Shown piece after piece: positions 7,940 to 19,820 of a stretch of DNA of 64,000 bases (its first letter is position 1; each line of letters starts with the position of its first letter). The stretch is from contig NZ_FOBH01000009.1 in NCBI RefSeq assembly GCF_900109785.1, positions 1 through 64,000 of the forward strand, given 5' to 3'. This stretch comes from Nitrosovibrio tenuis (lineage in GTDB: Bacteria; Pseudomonadota; Gammaproteobacteria; Burkholderiales; Nitrosomonadaceae). The notes under the pieces were generated by a model, which had not been told where the DNA came from, did not search any database, and worked only from the letters and a program-made list of their open reading frames with translations. The position numbers and the translations under genes are program-made.

Positions 7940-8423
7940 GTGGATTTGAGCGCTGCCAGAGGAGCGAGAAGGCTCTGCTGACAGCGCTGGCCGAGAGGTA
8001 CGTGCAAGGGGTCTCGACCCCGGAAGGTAAAGGCGATCACTGAGGGCCAGCTGCGAGTCTGGCTCAAGCTGGAAGGATTTCCTGCTTGGACTTAAGCAGC
8101 GCGGACTTCGGGTGTGGAGTTTGTGGTCTCGGATGACCATTCGGGATTGAAGCGGGCAATTGGCGAAGTATTGCCCGAAGCGGCATGGCAGCGCTGCTTT
8201 GTGCACTTCCTGCGCAATGCCCTGGATTATCTGCCACGCAAGGCCGACGATGATTGCTTGCAAGAGCTGCTGGCTCTATCGTCGGCGCGATATTGCCGAA
8301 GCACAGCGGGATCTATCCGCCTGGCTTGGCCGCTGGGCGGGAAATTATTCCAAATTAACCGACCGGATGGAGGAAAACATGGAGGAAACCTTGACCTTGT
8401 CCGTCTGGCTGGCGCTGTCCTGA
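7940..8423 (+). pseudogene. IS256-family transposase remnant
   Basis: Pieces of an IS256-type transposase occur in successive frames: SEKALLTALAERYVQGVST near 7950-8010, FVVSDDHSGLKRAIGEVLPE at 8120-8180, HFLRNALDYLPRK at 8206-8244, and after a frameshift near 8275 RRDIAEAQRDLSAW and DRMEENMEETLTL. The order matches the family, but large internal parts and both ends are missing. Only the second catalytic Asp (VSDDH) is preserved. Clearly dead. It lies between the DoxX gene and the 3' end of proS. Confidence 0.75.
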
Positions 8424-8441
8424 GGCAATGCCGGTAGTATA

Positions 8442-8500
8442 AGAAAACACCCATCAGTCAGAAAATGCACCCATCAGTCAGAAAATGCACCCATCAGTCG
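8442..8500. repeat. 20-bp tandem repeat, three copies, overlapping the proS stop
   Basis: Units at 8461-8480 and 8481-8500 are GAAAATGCACCCATCAGTCA with one difference at the last base. A third, two bases shorter, unit precedes them at about 8443-8460. On the minus strand each unit contains a TGA; the one in the last unit (8494-8496) is the proS stop codon. So the repeat was made from the 3' end of proS plus following bases, adjoining the IS256 relic. Confidence 0.85.
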
Positions 8501-10206
8501 TATATTCTCGACTTTAGAAAGTCTATTATGTGTTGTGAAAGAAACGGAATGGTCTGAGATTTTTCATTCCCTCGTCCCTGATACTCGATATTTCCTTCCT
8601 TCAACCCCCGCTCGCCGATAACGATACGATGCGGAATACCAATCAATTCCATGTCGGCAAACATCACGCCAGGTCGTTCGTCGCGGTCGTCAAGCAGAAC
8701 GTCGATGCCGGCATCGGAAATTTCCGCGTACAATTTTTCCACTTCATTCCTGACTCGCTCATTTTTCTTGAGCCCGATGGGGATGATCGCAACCTGGAAG
8801 GGGGCTATCACCGCGGGAAAAATAATGCCGCGCTCATCATGGTTCTGCTCGATGGCCGCCGCCACGATGCGCGACACACCGATCCCGTAGCATCCCATTT
8901 CCATTACCCGTGTCCGGCCGGATTCATCCAGATAAACGGCATTCATCGCCTGGGAATACTTGGTGTGCAACTGAAAAATATGACCCACCTCTATCCCGCG
9001 GCAGATCTCCAGTTTTCCTTTTCCATCGGGCGAAGGATCGCCGCTGATCACCTCGCGAAGATCAAAAACATGGTCAGGCTCCTTTACATCACGGCCAAAA
9101 TTAACGTTCGTAAAATGGTAATCCTGTTCATTCGCACCGCAAACAAAGTTGCTCATCACCGCAACAGTGCGATCCGCGATGAGCGGTAGCTGCAAGCCGA
9201 CGGGTCCGATATATCCCGGAAGGCAGCCGGTGCGTGCGCGGATTTCCTCTTCGTTCGCCAGCCTGAAACCAGACAGAAAGGAAATCTTGCGAACCTTTGT
9301 CTCGCTGAGGTAATGATCTCCCCGTAATAGCAACAGATACATCTCTCCGTTCGCGATAACCGCAAGAGTCTTTACCGTTTGTTCGATGGGAAGGCCTAGA
9401 AACGCAGCGACCTCTTCGCATGTTTTCTTGCCAGGGGTTCGGATTTTTTGCATCAGGCCATCAGGCGCTCCCCGTGATACGAGCGGCTGCCGCGATTCAG
9501 CCATTTCGATGTTGGCGGCATAGTCCGAATCAGGGCAGAAAGCGATGACATCTTCACCGGAGTCTGCCAGAACGTGAAACTCTTGCGATCTGCTGCCTCC
9601 AATTGCTCCGGGATCGGCGGTAACGACACGGAATCTCAATCCCAGGCGGGTGAATATGCGGCAGTACGCGTCGTGCATTGCCGCGTAGATCTGTTCCAGG
9701 CTGGCTAGATCGGCGTGAAATGAATAGGCATCTTTCATGATGAATTCGCGCGCCCGCATCACCCCGAAACGGGGCCGGATCTCGTCGCGGAATTTGGTCT
9801 GAATCTGATAGAAAGTGGCCGGTAACTGCCGATAACTCTTGATCTCCCGCCGCGCTATATCCGTGATGACTTCTTCATGCGTAGGGCCGAAGCAGAAATC
9901 GCGCTGGTGTCTATCCTTGATTTTCAGCATCTGCGGACCAAACACTTCCCAGCGCCCGGTTTCCTGCCATAGTTCGGCAGGTTGTACCGCCGGCATCAGC
10001 AGTTCCAGCGCACCGCTCGCGTCCATTTCCTCTCGTATGATATTTTCAACCTTTCGCAGAGACCTTAAACCCAGAGGCATCCATGTATAAAGACCACTGC
10101 CGAGGCGCTTGATGAGGCCAGCGCGCAACATCAGCTTGTGGCTCACCAACTCCGCTTCCGCAGGCGCCTCCTTGAGGGTGGAAATGAAATAGCTCGATAC
10201 GCGCAT
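8494..10206 (-). CDS. proS: Prolyl-tRNA synthetase
   Basis: 570 residues, the bacterial-type (ProS-1) length. Class II synthetase core: motif 2 around 140-162 ([20 protein letters not shown]) and motif 3 near 438 ([14 protein letters not shown]). An editing INS domain (YbaK-like) lies at about 225-395, which clears mischarged alanyl-tRNA. A C-terminal anticodon-binding domain spans about 475-565. It charges tRNA-Pro in the cytoplasm. The start is the ATG giving [10 protein letters not shown], the canonical N-terminus. The last codons and stop lie inside a short tandem repeat, so the C-terminal end is worth comparing with relatives. rppH is transcribed divergently. Confidence 0.97.
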   Translation of the reverse strand: MRVSSYFISTLKEAPAEAELVSHKLMLRAGLIKRLGSGLYTWMPLGLRSLRKVENIIREEMDASGALELLMPAVQPAELWQETGRWEVFGPQMLKIKDRHQRDFCFGPTHEEVITDIARREIKSYRQLPATFYQIQTKFRDEIRPRFGVMRAREFIMKDAYSFHADLASLEQIYAAMHDAYCRIFTRLGLRFRVVTADPGAIGGSRSQEFHVLADSGEDVIAFCPDSDYAANIEMAESRQPLVSRGAPDGLMQKIRTPGKKTCEEVAAFLGLPIEQTVKTLAVIANGEMYLLLLRGDHYLSETKVRKISFLSGFRLANEEEIRARTGCLPGYIGPVGLQLPLIADRTVAVMSNFVCGANEQDYHFTNVNFGRDVKEPDHVFDLREVISGDPSPDGKGKLEICRGIEVGHIFQLHTKYSQAMNAVYLDESGRTRVMEMGCYGIGVSRIVAAAIEQNHDERGIIFPAVIAPFQVAIIPIGLKKNERVRNEVEKLYAEISDAGIDVLLDDRDERPGVMFADMELIGIPHRIVIGERGLKEGNIEYQGRGNEKSQTIPFLSQHIIDFLKSRIYD

Positions 10207-10402
10207 ATGAGTTCCCGTTCGCCGTTCCGTTGGGCGTAAAATTTGGCGATTCTACCTGAAAAGCTGTTGATGCCGGCATGCAGGCAGAATCACTCGCTAC
10301 GGAAAGCACATCTGCATACTCTCTTCATTAATCTCTCTACGGCTTTCAATCTGGGATAAAATATGAAAAAATCTATCCATTCGGGTTAAACGGGTGAATC
10401 GT

Positions 10403-10972
10403 ATGATCGACCGTAACGGATATCGCTCAAATGTGGGTATCGTTCTGCTGAATTCAAAAAACGAGGTGTTTTGGGGCAAGCGAATCAAGCAGGACTCCTG
10501 GCAATTCCCTCAGGGAGGCATCAAGCCGGGCGAAAGTCCGGAACAGGCAATGTATCGGGAATTGACGGAGGAGATAGGTTTGCATCCGTGCCATGTCCAC
10601 ATCATCGGCCGCACGCGGGACTGGCTGCGCTACGAAGTGCCGGATCAGTGGATAAAGCGGGATTGGCGCGGAAATTATAAGGGGCAGAAACAAATCTGGT
10701 ACTTGTTGCGCTTGGTCGGGCGTGACTGTGACGTCTCCCTTCGCACGAACGTTCGTCCGGAATTCGATGCATGGCGTTGGAATCAGTATTGGGTGGAATT
10801 GGACTCAGTGGTCGAGTTCAAGCGCCAGGTCTATCAGCAGGCCTTGACCGAATTGGCGCGTCTGATTAACCGCCCCCCTCTCCATTTGGATGGCAATGCG
10901 TATGGACCTGCCTATGGCAGTAGAGAACAGGTTTCGGTAATTTCCTCCAACAGAGCGGAAAAAAACGGATAG
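10403..10972 (+). CDS. rppH: RNA pyrophosphohydrolase (Nudix)
   Basis: 189 residues from the ATG at 10403 ([15 protein letters not shown]), the conserved start of RppH; an in-frame start at 10394 is less likely. The Nudix box is [20 protein letters not shown] followed by IGL, with all catalytic Glu residues. RppH removes pyrophosphate from the triphosphate 5' end of mRNA, triggering RNase E decay. Its position next to proS is common in betaproteobacteria. The C-terminal 30 residues are variable. Confidence 0.95.
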   Translation: MIDRNGYRSNVGIVLLNSKNEVFWGKRIKQDSWQFPQGGIKPGESPEQAMYRELTEEIGLHPCHVHIIGRTRDWLRYEVPDQWIKRDWRGNYKGQKQIWYLLRLVGRDCDVSLRTNVRPEFDAWRWNQYWVELDSVVEFKRQVYQQALTELARLINRPPLHLDGNAYGPAYGSREQVSVISSNRAEKNG

Positions 10973-11159
10973 GGTCAACGCAGGGCAGTATGAAACCACA
11001 TCCAGGCTGTTAAGGCTTATGGACATGCTTAACTCCAGGCCAGGTATTTTCTTTTGGGTGGCAGCTATCCATGTCACCGTAGTGCGTACCGCCCTCTCAG
11101 GTGCCAGATGAGAAACATCTTATTACAAGAATGGCACCAACACTTCCTGTGCTTCCCGG
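10973..11159. other. Intergenic, nothing recognised
   Basis: Between rppH and the promoter of the cytochrome peroxidase gene no open frame with recognisable content is seen. Confidence 0.5.
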
Positions 11160-11188
11160 TTGACACAGCGGTTTTTCGGATCTTTATT
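11160..11188 (+). promoter_or_regulatory. Sigma-70 promoter candidate for cytochrome peroxidase
   Basis: A consensus -35 TTGACA (11160-11165), 17-base spacer and -10 TTTATT (11183-11188, 4 of 6) lie about 94 bases upstream of the ATG at 11282. Confidence 0.5.
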
Positions 11189-11281
11189 TAGAGGCGCCCC
11201 TTACTGATAACAGGTGCCCTTACGGATAATTTGTAGGCGTAATCGGCTGCGCCACTACAGCCGCGTTTTAGGAGATTACCG

Positions 11282-12277
11282 ATGATATTGCGAGCATTGA
11301 TTGTATCGCTGCTGGCTGTTGGAACCATCGCAGCCCCCCCAGCGATGTCCGCTGATGAACCTATCCAGCCCATCGAGGCCCATAAGCCAAAAAATGAAAA
11401 TATGGTCGAGCTGGGAAAAATGCTTTTTTTCGATCCGCGTCTTTCGAAATCCGGATTCATTTCTTGTAATTCATGTCATAACCTGAGCATGGGAGGTTCG
11501 GATAATCTGCCGACATCCATCGGACACAAGTGGCACCAGGGGCCGATCAGTGCGCCAACGGTATTGAACTCCAGCTTGAATCTGGCGCAGTTCTGGGACG
11601 GTCGCGCCAAGGACTTGAAAGACCAGGCGGGCGGCCCTATCGCCAACCCTGGAGAAATGGGGTTCAGCCATGCGTTGGCGGTCGATGTGCTGCGCTCCAT
11701 TCCCGAGTACCGCGCCCGTTTCAAGCAGGCGTTCGGCTCAGATCAAATTGATATTGGGAAGGTAACCGATGCAATCGCCGCCTTTGAGGAAACGCTGGTT
11801 ACGCCCGATTCCCGTTTCGACAAATGGCTCAAGGGCGACAAGACAGCGCTCACTCAAACCGAGCTGGAAGGTTACAAACTATTCAAAGAAAGCGGATGCG
11901 CAAGTTGCCACAATGGTCCCGCCGTCGGGGGCGCTTCTTACCAGAAGATGGGCGTCCATGAGCCTTATAAAACAGCAAGCAAGGTAGAGGGCCGTTTTTC
12001 GGTAACGGGCAAGGATGCCGACCGTTTCATGTTCAAGGTGCCCACCTTGCGCAATGTGGAACTAACCTATCCCTACTTTCATGACGGCGCCGCACCAACC
12101 TTGGAAGATGCGGTCAATACCATGGGCCGCTTGCAGTTGGGCCGCAAGTTCACCAAGGATGAAAATGCCAAAATTGTAGCTTTCCTGAAGACGCTGACCG
12201 GAAAGCAACCGGAGTTCAAGCTGCCTGTTTTACCGCCTTCAACCAATGAAACGCCCAGGCCAAAACCATTCGAGTAA
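11282..12277 (+). CDS. ccpA: Di-haem cytochrome c peroxidase
   Basis: 331 residues. The signal peptide (about 1-23, ending MSA) directs it to the periplasm. Two haem c sites are visible: C62-N-S-C65-H66 and C206-A-S-C209-H210. The order and the motifs FDPRLSKSG, FWDGRAKDLKDQA and FKVPTLRNVELTYPYFHDG are those of bacterial CcpA/MauG-family peroxidases, which reduce hydrogen peroxide with electrons from small cytochromes. A GGAG ribosome binding site precedes the ATG. It stands alone with its own promoter and a downstream hairpin. Relevant to oxidative stress in ammonia oxidisers, as inferred. Confidence 0.93.
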   Translation: MILRALIVSLLAVGTIAAPPAMSADEPIQPIEAHKPKNENMVELGKMLFFDPRLSKSGFISCNSCHNLSMGGSDNLPTSIGHKWHQGPISAPTVLNSSLNLAQFWDGRAKDLKDQAGGPIANPGEMGFSHALAVDVLRSIPEYRARFKQAFGSDQIDIGKVTDAIAAFEETLVTPDSRFDKWLKGDKTALTQTELEGYKLFKESGCASCHNGPAVGGASYQKMGVHEPYKTASKVEGRFSVTGKDADRFMFKVPTLRNVELTYPYFHDGAAPTLEDAVNTMGRLQLGRKFTKDENAKIVAFLKTLTGKQPEFKLPVLPPSTNETPRPKPFE

Positions 12278-12657
12278 ATAGTATAAATACGCCTGTCTCG
12301 CTGAAGATCACTTATCGGAGTATCTCGCGTTTTAATGTTGAGATGCCTCTGCTGCCCAGGCTGCGCTACAGCCTGGGCAAATTTCGTCGGTATATTCTCC
12401 AGGATCATATGAAGCAATCTCCCCGCGCCATCAGTGCGCCGCAACGAAACGACGTTAAAATTCTTTTCCCCAGTTTTCGTGACGATTCAGTGTTCCCCGC
12501 TCCCGGTTGGGCGAGTCCGCCTAATGAAATCGAAGTCTTCGGGGCGGAGGCTTTTTACAGGGGTTGATATCCATTTTCTCTCGTATCCGAGAATATGGAT
12601 TTACTCTTGAAAATCAAGTAGAGTTAATTCTTGAATAACTAAAATACGGAGTCACCC
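12278..12657. other. Intergenic between ccpA and hfq
   Basis: 380 bases without a convincing gene. It contains the ccpA terminator hairpin. Around 12505-12560 there is an imperfect inverted TCCGCC/GGCGGA pair followed by a short T-run, which could be a second weak terminator. AT-rich DNA just upstream of 12650 probably holds the hfq promoter. Confidence 0.5.
12353..12379 (+). terminator. Terminator-like hairpin after ccpA
   Basis: A perfect 11-bp inverted repeat (TGCCCAGGCTG, 5-base loop, CAGCCTGGGCA) followed by AATTT lies 75 bases past the ccpA stop. The stem is strong but the U-tract is short. Confidence 0.65.
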
Positions 12658-12903
12658 ATGAGCGCTAAAGGGCAACTATTACAAGACCCGTTTCTGAATA
12701 CGTTGCGGAAGGAGCATATTCCCGTATCGATTTATCTGGTAAACGGAATCAAATTGCAAGGGCATATCGACTCGTTTGATCAATATGTGGTGCTGCTGAA
12801 GAATAGCGTCACCCAGATGGTGTACAAGCACGCAATTTCTACTGTGGTACCCGCGAGGGCTGTCAACATTCCATTTGAGGCACCCGGCACACCTGATGCT
12901 TGA
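12658..12903 (+). CDS. hfq: RNA chaperone Hfq
   Basis: 81 residues with the canonical opening [20 protein letters not shown], the Sm1 motif ([20 protein letters not shown]) and the Sm2 motif [10 protein letters not shown]. Hfq forms a hexameric ring that pairs small RNAs with mRNAs. The C-terminal tail is short, as in many betaproteobacteria. The stop codon overlaps the hflX start by 8 bases, so hfq and hflX are translationally coupled in the conserved hfq-hflX-hflK-hflC order. Confidence 0.98.
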   Translation: MSAKGQLLQDPFLNTLRKEHIPVSIYLVNGIKLQGHIDSFDQYVVLLKNSVTQMVYKHAISTVVPARAVNIPFEAPGTPDA

Positions 12904-14083
12904 TCAGATCGCTGGGGATGCGTCCGGCATGGAGACTGCCGCCGGCACCGCGGTGCTGGTCAGCCTCGATTTCAGCAATAAGGCGGACGTTGGAAATCTT
13001 GAAGAATTGAGGCATTTGGCTGCAAGCGATCGGCTTGCAATTTCCGCAGTGATTAAAGGCAAACGCTCCCGGCCTGATCCTGCAACCTTCGCTGGCACCG
13101 GCAAGGTTGATGAGATCACCTCGGCGCTGGAACAAACGGGCGCATCGCTGGTGATTTTCGATCACGATCTCTCTCCTGCCCAGCAACGTAATCTGGAGCG
13201 TCGTCTCGGGCGGCGGGTGGTAGACCGCACCAGCCTGATTCTGGATATTTTCGCGCAACGTGCAAAAAGCCATGAGGGCAAGCTGCAGGTAGAGCTGGCC
13301 CAGCTTGAGCACCTCTCAACCCGGTTGGTGCGCGGCTGGACTCACCTGGAGCGGCAAAAGGGCGGTATTGGTTTGCGTGGTCCGGGTGAAACCCAGTTGG
13401 AAACCGACCGGCGCCTGCTTGGAAAACGGGTCAAGCTGCTTAAGGAAAAGCTGGCTAAACTTCAGTGCCAGCGTGGGTTACAGCGCCGCTCCCGGCAGCG
13501 GGCCGACGTGATGTCGGTATCCATTGTAGGCTATACCAATGCCGGCAAATCCACCCTGTTCAATAATCTTACGCGCGCGCGAACTTACGTTGCCGATCAA
13601 TTGTTCGCCACACTCGACGCCACGACGCGAAAGGTGTTTGTACCGGATCACGGGCCGGTGGTGATTTCCGACACGGTGGGCTTCATTCGCGATCTGCCGC
13701 ATACGCTCGTCGCTGCGTTCCGCGCTACCCTTGAGGAGACTGTGCAGGCTGATTTGCTACTTCATGTAGTCGACGCAAGCAGCCCGAACCGGGATGAACA
13801 AATCGATGAAGTAAACAAGGTATTAAAGGAAATTGGTGCTGACTCCATTCCCCAAGTATTGGTGCTGAACAAGATAGATCTGGTTGATTTATCCGCGGGG
13901 GCGGCGGGTTATCGCCGTGATGAGTATGGTAGAATTGCGCAGCTCCGATTGAGCGCAAAGACCGGTTATGGGCTGGAGTTTGTCAAATTGTCTCTATCGG
14001 AAGCCATCGAGCGGCAAGCCTTGCAACGGTGCAAGAGTCGCTCGCAGATCACAGATGCGGCTGCGGCTGGCCGGGTTGCTTAG
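12896..14083 (+). CDS. hflX: Ribosome-associated GTPase HflX
   Basis: 395 residues from the ATG at 12896, which overlaps the hfq stop; an alternative ATG at 12875 adds 7 residues inside hfq. The N-terminal HflX domain contains the family signature [18 protein letters not shown]. The GTPase domain has G1 [13 protein letters not shown]3 [10 protein letters not shown] and G4 NKID. HflX splits stalled or heat-damaged 70S ribosomes. The order hfq-hflX-hflK-hflC is conserved across proteobacteria. Confidence 0.96.
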   Translation: MLDQIAGDASGMETAAGTAVLVSLDFSNKADVGNLEELRHLAASDRLAISAVIKGKRSRPDPATFAGTGKVDEITSALEQTGASLVIFDHDLSPAQQRNLERRLGRRVVDRTSLILDIFAQRAKSHEGKLQVELAQLEHLSTRLVRGWTHLERQKGGIGLRGPGETQLETDRRLLGKRVKLLKEKLAKLQCQRGLQRRSRQRADVMSVSIVGYTNAGKSTLFNNLTRARTYVADQLFATLDATTRKVFVPDHGPVVISDTVGFIRDLPHTLVAAFRATLEETVQADLLLHVVDASSPNRDEQIDEVNKVLKEIGADSIPQVLVLNKIDLVDLSAGAAGYRRDEYGRIAQLRLSAKTGYGLEFVKLSLSEAIERQALQRCKSRSQITDAAAAGRVA

Positions 14084-14178
14084 AGTCAACAATAATAATT
14101 CCGCCACAGACTGAATTGAGAGGTTATTTATACCGTTTGGACGGTTTTAGCCGCATTAAACAAAAGATAGGAATCATC

Positions 14179-15372
14179 ATGGGATTAAACGATCCTCAGT
14201 GGGGAAGAAAAAAAGGTAATTCCGGTCCACCTGATCTGGATCAACTATGGCGCAATTTCAACAAGAAACTCAACAGCCTTTTCAAGCGCAAGGGCGGCGG
14301 TAGCGGATCAGGCGGAGGCGAGGGACCTGGCGGCCCCAGCGCTAGGCAATATGGCGGCGGCATCGGCCTGCTTGTCGGATTGCTCCTGCTTCTATGGATT
14401 GCGAGCGGATTTTATATCGTGAATGAAGGGCAGCGAGGCATTGTATTGCGTTTTGGAAAATATGTGGAAACTACTCAGGCGGGCTTACGCTGGCATTTGC
14501 CGTACCCGGTCGAGATGGTCGAAACCGTTAACGTGAGCCAGGTGCGCACCGTGGAAATCGGTTATCGAAACAATGTTAGAAGTAAAGTACTCAAGGAATC
14601 GCTGATGTTGACCGATGATGAGAATATCATCGACATTCAGTTTGCCGTGCAGTATATCCTCAAAAATCCCGAGGACTTTCTTTTTACCAACCGTGAGCCT
14701 GAGAACGCGGTACTGCAGGCGGCGGAAACCGCCATACGTGAGATCATCGGCAAAAGCAAGATGGATTTCGTACTCTACGAAGGCCGCGAACAGGTGGCGG
14801 CGAAGGCCACCCAGCTGATGCAGGATATACTCGATCGTTATAAGATAGGCATCGCTATCAGCAAGGTTACCATGCAAAATGCACAGCCTCCGGAGCAGGT
14901 GCAGGCCGCGTTCGACGATGCGGTCAAGGCGGGACAGGATCGGGAGCGTCAGAAAAACGAAGGGCAGGCCTACGCCAATGATGTGATTCCCAAGGCCAAA
15001 GGTAACGCCGCACGGCTGCTGGAAGAGGCTGAAGGATATAAGCAGCGGGTGATCGCAAGTTCCGAGGGCGATGCAAGCCGCTTCAAGCAGATCCTCGTCG
15101 AATACAACAAAGCACCTGCCGTTACGCGCGAGCGTCTTTATCTGGACACCATGCAGCAAATACTCTCGAGCACCACCAAGATTTTTGTAGACCAGAAAAG
15201 CAGCAATAATTTGCTGTACTTGCCTCTCGACAAGCTGATACACATGAGCGGACCTTCTTCATCCCCTGCTACGGCGTCGGAGGCGTCTCCCCCGCCTGCG
15301 CAGGAAACCGTGCCGGATAGCGCCGCTCGCACGCGCGAAGCGTTTCGCGGTCGTGAACGGGAGACACGATAA
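14179..15372 (+). CDS. hflK: FtsH protease modulator HflK
   Basis: 397 residues from the ATG at 14179 (MGLNDPQWGRKKGNSGPP). An open frame extends upstream to 14029 but lacks family similarity there. A Gly-rich cytoplasmic N-terminus is followed by one membrane segment (about 60-82, then YIVNEGQRGIVLRFGK) and a periplasmic SPFH/band-7 domain. HflK and HflC form a large cage around FtsH in the inner membrane and restrain its protease activity. hflC begins immediately after the stop. Confidence 0.96.
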   Translation: MGLNDPQWGRKKGNSGPPDLDQLWRNFNKKLNSLFKRKGGGSGSGGGEGPGGPSARQYGGGIGLLVGLLLLLWIASGFYIVNEGQRGIVLRFGKYVETTQAGLRWHLPYPVEMVETVNVSQVRTVEIGYRNNVRSKVLKESLMLTDDENIIDIQFAVQYILKNPEDFLFTNREPENAVLQAAETAIREIIGKSKMDFVLYEGREQVAAKATQLMQDILDRYKIGIAISKVTMQNAQPPEQVQAAFDDAVKAGQDRERQKNEGQAYANDVIPKAKGNAARLLEEAEGYKQRVIASSEGDASRFKQILVEYNKAPAVTRERLYLDTMQQILSSTTKIFVDQKSSNNLLYLPLDKLIHMSGPSSSPATASEASPPPAQETVPDSAARTREAFRGRERETR

Positions 15373-16251
15373 GTGAAAAAATATACTTCCATTCTATTGG
15401 GCACGCTTATCGCCCTGATTGTTGTGGCGAGTTCATCACTTTATATAGTTGACCAGCGCCAGCAGGCTATCCTGTTCCAGCTGGGCGAAATCGTTGACGT
15501 CAAAACATCTCCGGGCCTGTATTTCAAGATTCCCCTTGCGCAGAACGTACGTTATTTCGACGCGCGTATCCTGACTCTGGATACAGCCGAGCCGGAACGT
15601 TTTATCACGTCGGAAAAGAAGAACGTGCTGGTGGATTTGTTTGTAAAATGGCGAATCGTGGACGTAAAGCAATATTATGTCAGCGTGCGAGGGGACGAAA
15701 TGCTGGCGCAGACTCGTCTTTCTCAGACCGTTAATTCAAGCCTGCGCGACGAATTCGGCAATCGCACAGTGCATGACGTGGTTTCCGGTGAGCGGGACAA
15801 GATCATGGAAATCATGCGTCAAAAAGCCGATGCCGACGCCCGCAAGATTGGCGTGGAAGTCGTGGATGTCCGGCTGAAGCGCGTCGATTTGCCTCAGGAG
15901 GTGAGTGAATCAGTCTATCGCAGGATGGAAGCGGAACGGAAACGCGTAGCGAACGAACTGCGCTCGACAGGTGCGGCGGAATCGGAAAAAATCCGCGCCG
16001 ACGCAGACCGGCAACGCGAAGTCATCCTTGCAGAGGCGTACCGTAAAGCCCAGGAGGTAAAAGGTGAGGGTGATGCGAAGGCCTCGGCCATTTATGCCAA
16101 TGCTTTTCAGCCGAACCCCGAGTTTTATGCTTTTTATCGCAGTCTGGAAGCCTACAAGCAGAGCTTTAAAAACAAGAGTGATATGATGGTCCTGGATCCC
16201 AGTTCGGAATTCTTCAAATATTTGAAGAATGCGGGCCGGGGTACAAAGTAG
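15373..16251 (+). CDS. hflC: FtsH protease modulator HflC
   Basis: 292 residues starting at a GTG placed directly after the hflK TAA. One N-terminal membrane segment (about 7-27) is followed by an SPFH domain with a long charged coiled coil (about 185-245, RMEAERKRVANELRS). It is the partner of HflK in the FtsH-regulating complex. The gap-free junction implies translational coupling, typical of this pair. Confidence 0.96.
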   Translation: MKKYTSILLGTLIALIVVASSSLYIVDQRQQAILFQLGEIVDVKTSPGLYFKIPLAQNVRYFDARILTLDTAEPERFITSEKKNVLVDLFVKWRIVDVKQYYVSVRGDEMLAQTRLSQTVNSSLRDEFGNRTVHDVVSGERDKIMEIMRQKADADARKIGVEVVDVRLKRVDLPQEVSESVYRRMEAERKRVANELRSTGAAESEKIRADADRQREVILAEAYRKAQEVKGEGDAKASAIYANAFQPNPEFYAFYRSLEAYKQSFKNKSDMMVLDPSSEFFKYLKNAGRGTK

Positions 16252-16427
16252 GGCTATTTTGAGCCCGGATCGCGTACGATCGCCCCGATCCGTCCGCCTG
16301 CGGCGGGGGCTACCCATATCAAAAATATAAAGCTAAATGCGGTTGCTCTGAGTCGCTCATGTTTTCCCATCCAATACGCCCGTATGGTGCGGTAATTATC
16401 TTGAAGCATCTGCTGAGGTTATAGCGG

Positions 16428-16613
16428 ATGTGGGACACTCTAGCAATGGCATTCGCACTGATGCTGGTGCTGGAAGGGCTTCTGCCATTCCTGATGCCCG
16501 GCGCCTGGCGAGATGCTTTCAGGAAACTTACCGAGATTAGCGACAGCCAGATCCGCTTCATCGGTCTAACCTCCATGTTGGCAGGATTGCTGATACTTTA
16601 CCTTGTGAGATAG
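16428..16613 (+). CDS. DUF2065 small membrane protein
   Basis: 61 residues with two hydrophobic segments and the DUF2065 (YjeT-like) pattern MPGAWRDAFRKLTEISDSQI followed by RFIGLTSMLAGLLIL. It lies between hflC and hisZ, its usual place in betaproteobacteria. Function unknown. Too small to be certain from length alone, but motif and synteny agree. Confidence 0.88.
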   Translation: MWDTLAMAFALMLVLEGLLPFLMPGAWRDAFRKLTEISDSQIRFIGLTSMLAGLLILYLVR

Positions 16614-16654
16614 GTCTGTCTCGGCCAACTTCTTTAGATGTGACCAGCATATAG

Positions 16655-17854
16655 ATGCGTCAGTGGATCCTTCCCGAATACGTTGAGGATATTCTCCCTG
16701 CCGAGGCACGGCGCATCGAGATGATGCGCCGGCGCATCATGGATTTGCTATGGGTGCACGGCTATGAATTAGTGGGTCCCCCGCTGCTTGAATATGTTGA
16801 ATCCCTTCTTTCCGGCAGTGGGGGTGATACAAACCTACGCATGTTCAAGGTAGTGGATCAACTGAGCGGGCGCATGATGGGTTTGCGCGCAGATATGACG
16901 CCCCAGGTTGCACGTATTGATGCGCATCTGCTAAACCGGAAGGGTATTACGCGTCTATGTTATGCAGGCAGCGTGTTGCATACGTTGCCGTCGGGGTTAA
17001 CGAGGACCCGGGAACCTCTCCAGATCGGTGCCGAACTTTATGGTCATTCCGGACTGGAAAGCGATTTGGAAGTCCAACGCCTCCTGCTTGAATCCCTGGC
17101 AATTGCCGGATTACCGGAAATTCATCTCGATCTCGGCCATGTCGCCGTCTTTCGCGGCTTGGTCAGGGGCTCGGGGATTCCTGCCGAGCTGGAAACCGAG
17201 CTGTTCGAAGTGTTGCAAGCCAAGGATACTGATGCGTTAAAATCCCTTTGCGCCGGGCTGACCAAGCACGTGGATACGTGTGCTAGGGAAGCGTTGTTGC
17301 TGCTGCCCGAGCTATACGGTGACGTTGAGGTGCTTGAACGTGCACGTCGATTCCTTCCGGATTATCCTGAGATCAGGACGGCATTGGATGAATTGGAGAC
17401 AGTGGGAGAGGAATTAAACCCCTTGGTTGACACATTGGCCTTCGATCTGGCTGATCTACGGGGTTATCACTACCACAGTGGCATGGTGTTTGCGGCGTAT
17501 GCCGGCAACAGCCCGAATGCGATAGCGCTTGGGGGCCGTTATGACGAAGTGGGTAAGGCGTTCGGCAGAGCCCGCCCGGCGACCGGCTTCAGCATGGACC
17601 TTCGCGAGTTGTCCGGATTAGTTCAGCCGGGTCCCTCCCCCAGGGGAATTCTTGCACCTTATATCAAGGGCGAAAAAGCGCTTGAACAAAAGATTGTGCA
17701 GCTTCGCAATGAGGGGGAAATAGTAGTGGTGGAGTTGCCTGGACACGAGCGCGACCAGGACATGTTCAACTGTGACAGAAAGCTGGTATTGGAAGGCGGA
17801 GTTTGGCTAACGGCGGGAATTGAGGTGGATTTAAATGTTGGTCTTGAGCAATAA
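16655..17854 (+). CDS. hisZ: ATP phosphoribosyltransferase regulatory subunit HisZ
   Basis: 399 residues with a class II histidyl-tRNA-synthetase-like fold but no aminoacylation function. Visible motifs include WILPEYVEDILPAEARRIEM, MMGLRADMTPQVARIDAHLL and GYHYHSGMVFAAY. HisZ pairs with the short form of HisG in the first step of histidine synthesis and confers feedback control. It precedes purA, the conserved betaproteobacterial order. Confidence 0.95.
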   Translation: MRQWILPEYVEDILPAEARRIEMMRRRIMDLLWVHGYELVGPPLLEYVESLLSGSGGDTNLRMFKVVDQLSGRMMGLRADMTPQVARIDAHLLNRKGITRLCYAGSVLHTLPSGLTRTREPLQIGAELYGHSGLESDLEVQRLLLESLAIAGLPEIHLDLGHVAVFRGLVRGSGIPAELETELFEVLQAKDTDALKSLCAGLTKHVDTCAREALLLLPELYGDVEVLERARRFLPDYPEIRTALDELETVGEELNPLVDTLAFDLADLRGYHYHSGMVFAAYAGNSPNAIALGGRYDEVGKAFGRARPATGFSMDLRELSGLVQPGPSPRGILAPYIKGEKALEQKIVQLRNEGEIVVVELPGHERDQDMFNCDRKLVLEGGVWLTAGIEVDLNVGLEQ

Positions 17855-17901
17855 TAAAATATCCAGTCGCTTTTTAACTTGCCGTTGTGTATTAATTTTG
17901 A

Positions 17902-19711
<1,810 letters not shown>

Positions 19712-19820
19712 TGGAAGGGCTTCCCGCGAATACAAGCTGAGCGGTTGCAGGGTTACTCGGAGCCGTAAGCTTCGGAGCGCTTAGCTTATATCTGAAAGAA
19801 AGCGGGACAGGAATACTGCA

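Noticed and set aside
8442-8500. CRISPR-like array
   Set aside because: Units are directly adjacent without spacers and only three copies exist; it is a simple tandem repeat.
12343-12567. Small plus-strand ORF between ccpA and hfq
   Set aside because: It spans the terminator hairpin and has no protein-like features.
14485-15243. 252-codon minus-strand frame opposite hflK
   Set aside because: Shadow of hflK; no family likeness.
16266-16292. Hairpin CGGATCG/CGATCCG after hflC as terminator
   Set aside because: Seven-base stem with a long loop and no U-run; not convincing.
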